Assembly (NCBI GenBank): GCA_009843505.1 | Contig: VYDI01000035.1 | Coordinates: 1-64,000, forward strand | Source: Holophagales bacterium | GTDB lineage: Bacteria; Acidobacteriota; Thermoanaerobaculia; Multivoradales; Multivoraceae | Length of the DNA: 64,000 bases | Direction: 5' to 3' | Shown: piece after piece, positions 46,679 to 54,406 of the stretch | Layout: each line of letters opens with the position of its first letter | Position numbering within the stretch: position 1 is the stretch's first letter | Made by a program: the position numbers and the translations under genes | The notes under the pieces: model-generated | Told to the model about the DNA's origin: nothing | Database searches by the model: none | The model's input: the letters and a program-made list of their open reading frames with translations, nothing else

Positions 46679-47008
46679 GTGAAGATCCTCCTCACGCCCG
46701 AGGACATCACAGTCCTGAAGAGCCTCAGGTTGAGCGACAAGTGGGATTGGCCTGCGACGTTCAGTTGCAACCAGCGACGTGAGGTATGGCCAGGCAAGGT
46801 GTTCGGTCCGACACCGCCCCACGAGAGATACCACGTAGGTGGCCTATTCCCTTCACTGGAGGTGATCGTCTGCCTCGTCCTCCAATGTCGTCCGGAGGGT
46901 GGGAGATTCCACGTCGACGACGAGGGGGTCACCCTCGCCCGCGACGGTCGACAGATCATCGAGTTCGCGGAGCCGGAACCTTCAGGGGATGCTCCACTTC
47001 AAGAGTAA
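46679..47008 (+). CDS. Small hypothetical protein
   Basis: The product is 109 residues, soluble, with no signal peptide. It begins VKILLTPEDITVLKSL and has aromatic-rich middle segments (DKWDWPATFSC, VGGLFPSLEVIVCLVLQC). I do not recognise it. The GTG start is chosen for its position right after a TACACT box. The gene is followed 44 nt later by the serine protease. Nothing nearby suggests a role. Confidence 0.55.
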   Translation: MKILLTPEDITVLKSLRLSDKWDWPATFSCNQRREVWPGKVFGPTPPHERYHVGGLFPSLEVIVCLVLQCRPEGGRFHVDDEGVTLARDGRQIIEFAEPEPSGDAPLQE

Positions 47009-47052
47009 GCCGAGTCAGCCGGAGGGCGTTTGACCGCCTCGCCAACGGAACC

Positions 47053-48729
47053 ATGCCACACGAATCTCCTCGCAAACATCTGAGTGGAACCGCGCTTGTC
47101 GGCGCCGCCGCTCTCTCGCTCCTCCTGTCAGCCGCTACAAGCCCGAGCGCCGCCCAGAACGTGCGCCCTGACCAACCGCTCTCCACCGCAGAGATCGCGC
47201 GCCGTGTCACTGACAGTGTCGTCACCATCCACACCGCAAGCGGTCACGGTTCCGGCGTGATCGTCGATCCGACCGGCATCGTTGTCACCAACCTCCATGT
47301 CATCGAGAACGAGACGGATCTGGAAGTCGTCCTGGCGAACGGCGACATCTACGACGACATCGCCGTCGTGGACCTTGATGAGCGGCGAGACCTGGTCGTG
47401 CTCAAGCTCAAGGCCTACAACCTCGTGCCGGCAGCCATGGGGGACTCAGACGACATTCGGGTCGGCGACAGCGTCGTCCTTGTGGGTTCACCAGAGGGCT
47501 TCGACTCCACCGTCAGCGAAGGCGTCATCAGCGCCATGCGCGACACCGGAGCTGGCTACAGCGTCATCCAGACAAGCGCCCCCGCCTCCCCTGGCAGCAG
47601 CGGTGGCGGCATGTTCAACGCCTATGCGGAGCTTATCGGCATCGTCACATCTCAAGCACGCCAGGGCCAGAACCTGAATTTCGCCGTCCCCTTCAACTAC
47701 GCTCGCGGTCTGCTCTCCACGGAGCCGACGATGACCCTCTCCGACTTGACCGAGCGGTTGACCACCTCGGCGAGTTCCCGTGTTGCAGAGTCGACATCCT
47801 CCTCTACTGGTATCAGTTCTGCGGACGCCGACCGGTTCAACGACCTCATGCAGGCGATCTCAGCCGACGAGGACCTACACGAATTCGTGGAGTTTCGAGA
47901 CGCCGGCGATGGCCTGTGGCTGTTCTTCTACAAGGATGGAGACCATGTTCCAGAGATTCTTGGTTATGTGGAGCTCCTGGAAGACGGTTTCGATCGAGCC
48001 ATGGTAGTGCTTCAGAGTCAGCAGCTTCCAAGCCCAGAATCGCCTTGGACGTCCAGACAGCTCGTCTCTCTGCTCCAGCTCAGCTTCAACTGGAACTTCG
48101 CCAAGCTCGTAGCAGACTCTGATGGTTCGTTGGGAACCATGCTCGAGCTTGAGCTCCGCACGACCGACAAGTACTCTCTCATCATTGGCGCCTATTCCGT
48201 CGGCGAGGCGGCTGATGATGTCGCCGGGATGATGAACGCCCCCGAGACCTCCGGCTCAAGCACCATGGCCCCTGCGCTGACGGAGGCACCTGCTGCACGG
48301 ACGGCATCGGTGGATCTCCTGGACCACGCAGTGCGCTACGATCCGGGCGAGTGGTCGGAGATCCCTCCGTTGAACGACGACGTGCTCCTGCAATTGGAGC
48401 ACTCGTCGAAGGAAGTCTGGATATCTCTGATAACCGAACGAGGGGAGATTCCGGTAGAGGCAATGGTGCGCCTGATCCGACAGAACATGGTCGTTGCGGG
48501 AGCTCAGGACGTGGAGGGCATTCGAAGCGGCAAGCGCCTCGTAGGCGGGATTGAACTCGGGTACTCAGAAACCCTCGCCACAGTCGAGGGGGTACCGTTC
48601 ATCTACCTCGCCCATGTCTTCAGCAGCGAGCGCGGCACGATTCAGATCCTAGGCTGGACTACGAGAAACCTCTACACCGAGCATAAGGCGACGATCGAGC
48701 GCTTCGTCGCCGGCTTTCACTTGCCCTGA
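47053..48729 (+). CDS. Secreted trypsin-like (S1C, DegP-like) serine protease with a novel C-terminal region
   Basis: The 558-residue product has a Sec signal ending near PSAA-QNV. A chymotrypsin-fold protease domain covers about residues 45-235. The catalytic triad is H82 (TNLHVIEN), D113 (ERRDLVVL) and S183 (SPGSSGGGMF). GSGVIVDPTGIVVTN and LNFAVP are typical of HtrA/S1C enzymes. No PDZ domain follows. A Ser/Thr linker leads to about 300 residues I cannot assign, ending in a PsbP/DUF1795-like stretch (VRYDPGEWSEIPP, FIYLAHVFSSERGTIQILGW). It probably acts in the periplasm or at the surface. The ATG at 47053 is chosen for its signal peptide. Confidence 0.87.
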   Translation: MPHESPRKHLSGTALVGAAALSLLLSAATSPSAAQNVRPDQPLSTAEIARRVTDSVVTIHTASGHGSGVIVDPTGIVVTNLHVIENETDLEVVLANGDIYDDIAVVDLDERRDLVVLKLKAYNLVPAAMGDSDDIRVGDSVVLVGSPEGFDSTVSEGVISAMRDTGAGYSVIQTSAPASPGSSGGGMFNAYAELIGIVTSQARQGQNLNFAVPFNYARGLLSTEPTMTLSDLTERLTTSASSRVAESTSSSTGISSADADRFNDLMQAISADEDLHEFVEFRDAGDGLWLFFYKDGDHVPEILGYVELLEDGFDRAMVVLQSQQLPSPESPWTSRQLVSLLQLSFNWNFAKLVADSDGSLGTMLELELRTTDKYSLIIGAYSVGEAADDVAGMMNAPETSGSSTMAPALTEAPAARTASVDLLDHAVRYDPGEWSEIPPLNDDVLLQLEHSSKEVWISLITERGEIPVEAMVRLIRQNMVVAGAQDVEGIRSGKRLVGGIELGYSETLATVEGVPFIYLAHVFSSERGTIQILGWTTRNLYTEHKATIERFVAGFHLP

Positions 48730-48786
48730 GAGTGCCCAAACCAGTCAAGTAGGTTGGTTGAAAGGGCCGGCTAACAACACTCTCAG
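48726..48786. other. Long-loop inverted repeat spanning the protease stop codon
   Basis: CTGAGAGTG at 48726-48734 is the exact inverse complement of CACTCTCAG at 48778-48786, with a 43-nt loop. The left arm includes the TGA stop. It could fold in the mRNA 3' region. It lacks a U-tract, so it is not a standard terminator. Confidence 0.3.
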
Positions 48787-48954
48787 TAACACGTTCGGTG
48801 GGGTCGCTCCCGACAGAGATGATCCCTGCGGGAAGGCTCGGACGACGGACCGGACGCCGCGACCAAAGGCCGCCAGCGTACGCGGTCACCGGGATGTGCC
48901 TGATAGCCTCGTAGGGCCGGTCGGGCAGTGTCCTAAGGTTGGGTTGGGAAGACA

Positions 48955-48960
48955 TACCCT
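48955..48960 (+). promoter_or_regulatory. Candidate -10 box of the membrane protein gene at 48966
   Basis: TACCCT lies 5 nt before the ATG at 48966. Transcription would then start at the initiation codon, giving a leaderless message. The upstream 230 nt (48730-48954) hold no evident gene. Confidence 0.4.
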
Positions 48961-48965
48961 GTTCG

Positions 48966-49418
48966 ATGAAAGTCCTTCAGCAACTGAAAGCCGCATACGC
49001 TAGTGACGACCTTCCGCCGGACATGAGGTGGGTCATGTTCTGGCTGTTCTGGGCGCTCTACGGAATGTCGGCACTTGAGGTCATCGTGGGTTTCCGGCGC
49101 TCGAGCGAGGGGCTGGGATTCTCGGTTGCGGCCTTTTCGGCGCTGACCTTCGCTGCCGGCGGACTCGCGGTGGCTGCCTGGCATGCGCGGTGTGAGGGTG
49201 TCGGCTTCTTGGCGTGGACGGAGCGCCTCTCAGACCGGCCGCTCCAGTCGGCGCAGTTGACTGCTCTCGTCTTGCTGACTGTCTCCTTCATCGCGAGCAC
49301 ACCGTGGGCCGTGGCGATCGAAGAACTGCGGAGCGTTGCTCTTCAGTTGGGCCTTGCCCTTACGGCCCTCGTGTTGATCTGCAAACCCAGGCTTCGTTTC
49401 GGTCGCCGCGGCGGCTAG
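48966..49418 (+). CDS. Hypothetical four-TM membrane protein
   Basis: The 150-residue product begins MKVLQQLKAAYASDDL and has four hydrophobic segments: MRWVMFWLFWALYGMSALEVIV, FSVAAFSALTFAAGGLAVAAW, LTALVLLTVSFIAST and VALQLGLALTALVLIC. The C-terminus is basic (KPRLRFGRRGG). I do not recognise a family. The ATG at 48966 is preferred over an in-frame ATG nine codons upstream because a -10-like box lies between them. A second small membrane protein gene follows after 9 nt. Confidence 0.6.
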   Translation: MKVLQQLKAAYASDDLPPDMRWVMFWLFWALYGMSALEVIVGFRRSSEGLGFSVAAFSALTFAAGGLAVAAWHARCEGVGFLAWTERLSDRPLQSAQLTALVLLTVSFIASTPWAVAIEELRSVALQLGLALTALVLICKPRLRFGRRGG

Positions 49419-49427
49419 CTGGCCAAC

Positions 49428-49874
49428 GTGACGAGGCTCCTGAAGAGTACGTACCAAGGCTCGCCGGTGTTCGCACGATTCCTGCCCGTCCTTCCGTGGG
49501 CCTCCTTGAGCATGTTCGGTGCGGTATGGGTGCTATCGGCTGGCGACGTGGTGTTCACGCTGGGATGGCAGCCGCGTCCGATCTTGCCTGCCGCCGTGCT
49601 GACTCTGACCTCGGGTGTCTTGGCGGCGGTGGTGTGGCGTGTCCGGGACGCTACTGGCGGCCAGCCCTCGTCACTTCTGGCCCGCCTGCACCTGCTTCCG
49701 AAGTGGTTTGTTGTGGGCGTACTCTCGGGTGCGGTGGTTCTGCACGTTGGCGGCTTCTTTGGCGCCCGACCTTCGGTGGGCCTGGCTGGCATTGGCCTCA
49801 TGGGCCTCGGGTTCTTCTTCATCTCCCTCCCTCACCGGGCGCGGTCAGAAGCCTCGACGAACGCTAGGGCTTGA
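49428..49874 (+). CDS. Hypothetical four-TM membrane protein
   Basis: The 148-residue product starts at GTG. It has hydrophobic segments at FLPVLPWASLSMFGAVWVLS, ILPAAVLTLTSGVLAAVVW, WFVVGVLSGAVVLHVGGFFG and VGLAGIGLMGLGFFFISL. It resembles the preceding gene in size and layout but not clearly in sequence. It probably shares its transcript. No function can be assigned. Confidence 0.6.
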   Translation: MTRLLKSTYQGSPVFARFLPVLPWASLSMFGAVWVLSAGDVVFTLGWQPRPILPAAVLTLTSGVLAAVVWRVRDATGGQPSSLLARLHLLPKWFVVGVLSGAVVLHVGGFFGARPSVGLAGIGLMGLGFFFISLPHRARSEASTNARA

Positions 49875-49909
49875 TGAGTGGTTGGGCGTGCATCGCCTTA
49901 CGCGTCGGG

Positions 49910-50593
49910 CTATTGGTCTCGGCGGTTCGGGCCGATCGCGATTTCGGTTACGTGGAGGCTGAGGCCTTCTCCGGCGACTAGGCCGATCAGGCCATCCAGG
50001 CCGAGGTCTTCGACTGGGAGATCGGCCACCGCCACGTCATTGACATAGAAGATCGTCTCTTCGCCTCGGATATCGACTTCGAGGATGTTCTCGGCGGGCG
50101 AGGTGGCCGGGGCGTCGAGGACGGATACGCCGTCATGAGCTGTCCACGGCACAAGTTCCTGGATCTCGTCGCCGGTGTGTCGGGCTACGCGGAACCGGCC
50201 CGCATTGTCGATCTGGAAGGAGACGTAGGTTGGCGTGTCCCCTTCGAGGTCGCGGCCGCCGAGGAAGAGACCGAAGGGCGTGTCGATGCGGGTTGACCCG
50301 GAGCGTTCGGGGTCGCCTTTCGGGAACAGGTAGATCGTGCTCTTGACGGCGTAGTTGCCCGAGGCGAAGCGGCCCGGGTCCCAGAGCAGGCTGCCGAGGC
50401 CGGCGTAGACGTGCCAGCCGGGTCGCATGACAACGAAGTTCCTCTCGGCTGCTTCGTCGGAGCCGTCGTAGCGGACCTTCCAGTGTTCGGGACGCTCCAG
50501 GTTGTGGCCTGACTGGGCGGAAGCGGCTACAGGGGTCAAGAGGGCCGCAACCACGAATCCGGCTGTGAGGCAGAGACTTCGAAAGTGGCGCAT
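49910..50593 (-). CDS. Secreted hypothetical protein, lectin/glucanase-like beta fold suspected
   Basis: The 227-residue product has a clear signal (MRHFRSLCLTAGFVVAALLT, cut near ASA-QSG). The rest is beta-rich (EHWKVRYDGSDEAAERNFVVM, GWHVYAGLGSLLWDP, PTYVSFQIDNAGRFRVAR, LEVDIRGEETIFYVNDVAVA). This pattern recalls DUF1080 or concanavalin-like binding domains, but the match is weak. The start is supported by a GGAG sequence upstream. It lies 10 nt after the S45 acylase stop and is the last gene of that minus-strand operon. Confidence 0.75.
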   Translation of the reverse strand: MRHFRSLCLTAGFVVAALLTPVAASAQSGHNLERPEHWKVRYDGSDEAAERNFVVMRPGWHVYAGLGSLLWDPGRFASGNYAVKSTIYLFPKGDPERSGSTRIDTPFGLFLGGRDLEGDTPTYVSFQIDNAGRFRVARHTGDEIQELVPWTAHDGVSVLDAPATSPAENILEVDIRGEETIFYVNDVAVADLPVEDLGLDGLIGLVAGEGLSLHVTEIAIGPNRRDQ

Positions 50594-50603
50594 CGGGACT
50601 CCT

Positions 50604-52832
50604 CTACTCCGGCCGGTAGACCAGTCGCATCTCGGAGACGACGTTCTTGCGGCCGTCGGCAAGCAGTTCTTCCCGGGAGAACCAGCTCGGCTTCATGGCG
50701 CCGACCGAAAACAGCTTCTCGGCCTGGTCGCGGTAGTGCGGCGAGTCGGGGCGGTCGCTCTGGCCGATCGGGGGCTGGGTGTAGCTGCGGATCGGGTTGC
50801 TGAGGATGACGACCTCAGTCGAGGTCTGGCCGCGGTTGCCCCAGCGGCGGCCGTCGGCGCGCGGCGGGCTGAACCCGACCGCACGCATGGTCGCCATCCC
50901 GGCGTCGTTGAGCGAACCGCCGCCGACGGGCCAGGACACTTCGTCGTTCGAGTCCTGGCGGCCGACGCGGAACACGTCGCCGAAGGTCGCATCGAAGCCG
51001 CCCGGGCCCGAGCGCAGTGCATCCGCCGCGGCGTCGATCGCCTCGACCAGGGCCGGCAGATCGTCGTCGCAGAGACCGGGCGGCTTCGGCGCCTCGCGGA
51101 TCAGTTCCAGGTAGTCGTTGACCCGCGCCGTCATCTGGTTCATCCCGTCGCGACCGACCAGCTCCCGCAGCGCCTCGCGCCAGCGGAAGTAGGCGAGCGC
51201 GCCCTGGGAGTCCGGCTCGGCGACGCCGTTCCACTCCTCGATCCGGCGGACGACCTCGGCGTGCTCCTTCGAGCGCTTGTCGGGGACAGCGGCCTCGGCG
51301 CGCCTTAGCTCCTCGACCCAGCGTTCGAACTGGTAGACCGAACGGTTGAGCGCGAGCTCGACGATCTCCTCCTCGCTCCACTTGCCACCGGCTTCCCGTC
51401 TAGCTTCCAGCAGTGAGACGGCGGCTGCGCCCCGCTGGTGGGTGTAGAGGGCGGGCTGGTTGTAGAGGTAGGCGGGATAGCGCTCCGGCACGAGCGGAGA
51501 CCCAACCAGCATCGTGTCCGGGCCGATGTTGTTGTTCTGCATGTAGCCGCGCTCGGGGTTGAGCAGGAACATCAGGTCGGACGCCGGGTGGATGCCCAGC
51601 CATTCGGTTGCGGAGGTCGATCCGTCAACGGGACGGCGCCAGTCATAGCCGTCCGGTCGGATCGGGACCCGGCCGGTGCGCTGGTAGTAGATGTTGCCGC
51701 CGGTGTCCGCGATCATCACGTTCTGCGGCATGATCTGCCGGACGTCCAGCGCCGCGGCCGCACCCTCGTAGTCCTCGGCGACCATGAACCAGTACTTGGA
51801 CTCCAGGTAGCCGATCTCCTCCTCGTAGGCGAGGGCCGCGGCGTAGGCGCGGTCGCCGCGACGCGCCACGATCGGCCCGTGGTGGGCGTACCAGAACGTC
51901 GCCTCTCGCGGCTTCGCCTCGCCGGCGACCGCAACTTCGACCGTGCGGCTCTCCAGTTGCCGCCACTCGCCGTCGTAGAGATAGCGGCTCGGATCCTCCG
52001 GATCGAGGGTCAGTTCGTAGACGTCGGCGGTGTCCGGTCCGCCGGTCGTGTGGGCCCAGGCGACGTGCTCGTTGTGGCCCAGGTTGACGTAGGGGAAACC
52101 GGAAGTGGCGAAACCGCTGATGTGGATGTCGCCGGCGTGGAGCCGCAGCTCCCAGTAGCGGTGGCGGCCAAGCCAGGAGAGGTGCGGGTCGATGATCAGC
52201 GCCGCCGCGCCGAAGGTCGTCTGGTCGGGCGCCAGCGCGATCTCGTTGGACGCCCGCAGGTCAACGTCGAAGTTCGGCTCAATGCCGACCGACCGCAGGT
52301 CGGAGCGCGCCTGCCCCGCCGGCCAGCTCCAGATGAACTGCCGGCTGAAGGCGACCGGCATGTAGACGTCGACCGGACGGTCGCCCCACCAGTCCGGCAC
52401 TTCCTCCGGGTGCTGCGTCAGGTAGTCGTTGATGCCCGCGATGAACGCCGCCAGGTGCCGGCGGAGTTCCGGGTTCAGCTTGGCTTCGTAGTGGAGCTTG
52501 GCCGTGCCGTAGTGGTCCCACATCCGCGACTCGAGATCCGACCGCACCCAGGCGTCGTTGTTGCCGGGCCCGAAGGCGGTGGCGTACTCCCCGAGGCCGA
52601 AGAGGTAGTTCTCGAGCAGTTGCGAAAGGCGGTCCTCCGCCATCGCCCAGCCGGAGGCGTAGAGACCGGCCTCCGCGGACTCGGCGTAGATGTGAGGGAC
52701 ACCCCAGGTGTCCCGGTAGACGATCGCCTCCTCGCCGCCTCCGCCGGGCGGCGCGCAGGCCGCGACGAGCGCCAGCAGCGCTACTGCGAAAGCTGCCCGC
52801 CAAACCAGCCGCGGCCACGCCTTGTCCGTCAT
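50604..52832 (-). CDS. Penicillin acylase family (peptidase S45) lipoprotein
   Basis: The 742-residue product is a lipoprotein with lipobox LVAAC (C26). The alpha chain starts with DTWGVPHIYAESAEAGLYASG and MAEDRLSQL, a family signature. Autocleavage should expose Ser195 in RASNEIALAP, whose SNxxA context matches S45 enzymes. Beta-chain signatures are LIIDPHLSW, GFPYVNLGHNEHVAWAHTTGG and WYAHHGPIV. It resembles AHL or aculeacin-type acylases more than classical penicillin G acylase. The substrate is unknown. The gene begins 11 nt after mogA, with an AGGAGG sequence before the ATG. Confidence 0.9.
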   Translation of the reverse strand: MTDKAWPRLVWRAAFAVALLALVAACAPPGGGGEEAIVYRDTWGVPHIYAESAEAGLYASGWAMAEDRLSQLLENYLFGLGEYATAFGPGNNDAWVRSDLESRMWDHYGTAKLHYEAKLNPELRRHLAAFIAGINDYLTQHPEEVPDWWGDRPVDVYMPVAFSRQFIWSWPAGQARSDLRSVGIEPNFDVDLRASNEIALAPDQTTFGAAALIIDPHLSWLGRHRYWELRLHAGDIHISGFATSGFPYVNLGHNEHVAWAHTTGGPDTADVYELTLDPEDPSRYLYDGEWRQLESRTVEVAVAGEAKPREATFWYAHHGPIVARRGDRAYAAALAYEEEIGYLESKYWFMVAEDYEGAAAALDVRQIMPQNVMIADTGGNIYYQRTGRVPIRPDGYDWRRPVDGSTSATEWLGIHPASDLMFLLNPERGYMQNNNIGPDTMLVGSPLVPERYPAYLYNQPALYTHQRGAAAVSLLEARREAGGKWSEEEIVELALNRSVYQFERWVEELRRAEAAVPDKRSKEHAEVVRRIEEWNGVAEPDSQGALAYFRWREALRELVGRDGMNQMTARVNDYLELIREAPKPPGLCDDDLPALVEAIDAAADALRSGPGGFDATFGDVFRVGRQDSNDEVSWPVGGGSLNDAGMATMRAVGFSPPRADGRRWGNRGQTSTEVVILSNPIRSYTQPPIGQSDRPDSPHYRDQAEKLFSVGAMKPSWFSREELLADGRKNVVSEMRLVYRPE

Positions 52833-52843
52833 GCCGATCCTCC

Positions 52844-53407
52844 TCAGCTAGCCGGCTTCTTCGCCGACTTCGGCCGGAACGCCTTGATCCGCTCCTCGTC
52901 CGTCGTCAGGTACGGCCCGCCGATCAGGTCGACGCAGTACGGAATCGCCGGGAACACGGCGTCGAGACACTCGCCGATCGCCTTCGGCTGCCCCGGAAGA
53001 TTGACGATCAGCGACGAGCCGCGGATCCCCGCCGTCTGCCGCGACAGGATCGCCGTCGGCACGGCCTGGAGCGATACCTGGCGCATCAGTTCGCCGAAGC
53101 CCGGCATTTCCTTCTCGCACACCGCCAGGGTGGCCTCCGGCGTCACGTCGCGGAGCGCTGGCCCGGTGCCGCCCGTGGTCACGACCAGGCAACAGTCCTC
53201 GTCGTCACAGAGCTCCCGCAACGCCGCCGCGATCTGCTCGACCTCGTCCTCCACGACCCGCGCACAGGCTTCCCAGGGCGAAGTCAACACCTCCCCCAGG
53301 TAGTCGCGGATCGCGGGGCCGCCGCGATCCTCGTACACCCCTCGGGACGCCCGGTCCGAGACGGTCACAATGCCGATACGAGCGGCAGCGCCCAAAGCGC
53401 CCGTCAC
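52844..53407 (-). CDS. mogA: Molybdopterin adenylyltransferase (MogA/MoaB family)
   Basis: This 187-residue cytosolic enzyme activates molybdopterin by adenylylation before molybdenum insertion. The family motif TTGGTG is at residues 77-82, followed by RDVTPEAT (87-93). The late GSSLIVNLPGQPKAIGECL is also diagnostic. The GTG start lies one base after the stop of the coiled-coil gene, so the genes are coupled. It sits in an operon with an S45 acylase lipoprotein, which is unexpected for a cofactor gene. A second molybdopterin-binding protein is encoded 10 kb away. Confidence 0.92.
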   Translation of the reverse strand: MTGALGAAARIGIVTVSDRASRGVYEDRGGPAIRDYLGEVLTSPWEACARVVEDEVEQIAAALRELCDDEDCCLVVTTGGTGPALRDVTPEATLAVCEKEMPGFGELMRQVSLQAVPTAILSRQTAGIRGSSLIVNLPGQPKAIGECLDAVFPAIPYCVDLIGGPYLTTDEERIKAFRPKSAKKPAS

Positions 53408-53408
53408 G

Positions 53409-53672
53409 TCACAAGATGCTGAAGAGACGGACCACGAGCCCCGTGGTCATGGCCATGTTGATTCCCATGAACCACTTCATCGCCGTCAACTGCGAGTTCA
53501 ACGCTCGGATCTCGCCTCCGAGTTCGGAGCGCACGAGCGCCAGATCGTCCTTCGTCGCCAGGCGATCGTCGGCGCGGTTGATCGCTTCGATGATCACCTC
53601 CGCATCCGCCGGCTCGATGCCTGCTTCCTTGAAGGTCCTGTGAGTGGCGAGTGTGTCTATTCTGCTGGCCAT
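53409..53672 (-). CDS. Small coiled-coil protein with C-terminal membrane anchor (DUF1640/CCDC90-like)
   Basis: The 87-residue product begins MASRIDTLATHRTFKEAGIE. This matches the DUF1640-type pattern of an N-terminal helix, then PADAEVIIEAI, an amphipathic coiled coil (DDLALVRSELGGEIRALNSQL) and a C-terminal hydrophobic segment (WFMGINMAMTTGLVVRLF). Related bacterial proteins are small membrane-anchored coiled coils of unknown role. The start is supported by a GGGGCGG sequence upstream. It heads the operon with mogA. Confidence 0.75.
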   Translation of the reverse strand: MASRIDTLATHRTFKEAGIEPADAEVIIEAINRADDRLATKDDLALVRSELGGEIRALNSQLTAMKWFMGINMAMTTGLVVRLFSIL

Positions 53673-53783
53673 GTTCCGCCCCTTGCATGTTTCCGGCAAG
53701 GGGTGCCCAAGGTGACCGGGGCAAGGGTCTCGAGAGTACCACCGGCCCGGTTCCGCAAGGGCCAAGCGCCCGCCCGTCGTTGA

Positions 53784-53789
53784 TACCCT
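53784..53789 (+). promoter_or_regulatory. Candidate -10 box of the pyrE operon
   Basis: TACCCT in GATACCCTC lies 8 nt before the GTG at 53798. No Shine-Dalgarno sequence lies between. The message would be leaderless. It faces away from the divergent coiled-coil/mogA operon. Confidence 0.4.
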
Positions 53790-53797
53790 CTCCGGCC

Positions 53798-54406
53798 GTG
53801 CCAGGCCCGAAGAACGACGCGCGATTGCACGAACTGAAGGCACTGCTCCAGGAGCGGAGCATCGCCAAGGGGGACTTCGTCCTGACCTCCGGTGCGCGCT
53901 CCCACTACTACTGCGACACGAAGGCGACGGTGCTGTCGCCGCGGGGCTCGCGGCTCATCGGCGAAGCCCTGTGCGAGCAGCTCCGGCCCTTCGAGGTCGA
54001 CGCAGTGGGCGGGCCCGAGGTCGGCGGCGCCTACCTGGCAACGGCGGCGTCCGTCGCGAGTGACCTTGACGGGCGGCCGCTCTTCGGTTTCCTGGTGCGG
54101 AACAAGGCGAAGGGCCACGGCACCAGCGCCCGGATCGACGCCTCGTACCACCCGGACGGCCGCAAGCTGATCGTCGCAGGCCGCCGGGTGGCCGTGGTCG
54201 ACGACGTCGTGACGTCCGCCGGCTCGATCCTGCGCGCGATCGAAGCAGTGGAGGCCGAGGGCTGCGAAGTCGCCGCGGTATCGGCGGTCGTCGACCGGCA
54301 GGAGGGCGGCGGCCAGCGCCTGCGCAGCCTCGGCTACGACTTCCGGCCGCTGTTCGTCGCCGACAGTGAAGGCGACCTGACGCTCTACTCCGGAGACGGA
54401 CGATGA
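53798..54406 (+). CDS. pyrE: Orotate phosphoribosyltransferase
   Basis: The 202-residue enzyme transfers the ribosyl-5-phosphate of PRPP to orotate in pyrimidine synthesis. Features are the N-terminal FVLTSGARSHYYCDTK (orotate and PRPP contacts), GPEVGGAYLATA, VRNKAKGHGT (the mobile catalytic loop Lys/His) and the PRPP motif VAVVDDVVTSAGS near residue 135-147. The GTG start fits the family N-terminus; the longer upstream frame is spurious. Its stop overlaps the start of the next gene (ATGA), an odd coupling of a cytosolic nucleotide enzyme with a secreted heme protein. Confidence 0.92.
   Translation: MPGPKNDARLHELKALLQERSIAKGDFVLTSGARSHYYCDTKATVLSPRGSRLIGEALCEQLRPFEVDAVGGPEVGGAYLATAASVASDLDGRPLFGFLVRNKAKGHGTSARIDASYHPDGRKLIVAGRRVAVVDDVVTSAGSILRAIEAVEAEGCEVAAVSAVVDRQEGGGQRLRSLGYDFRPLFVADSEGDLTLYSGDGR

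Noticed and set aside
46679..47008. Second component of a toxin-antitoxin pair with the frameshifted gene
   Set aside because: Neither protein shows a toxin or antitoxin fold signature, and a separate promoter box lies between them.
48726..48786. Inverted repeat after the protease gene as an intrinsic terminator
   Set aside because: The loop is 43 nt and no U-tract follows. I list it only as a structural feature of low confidence.
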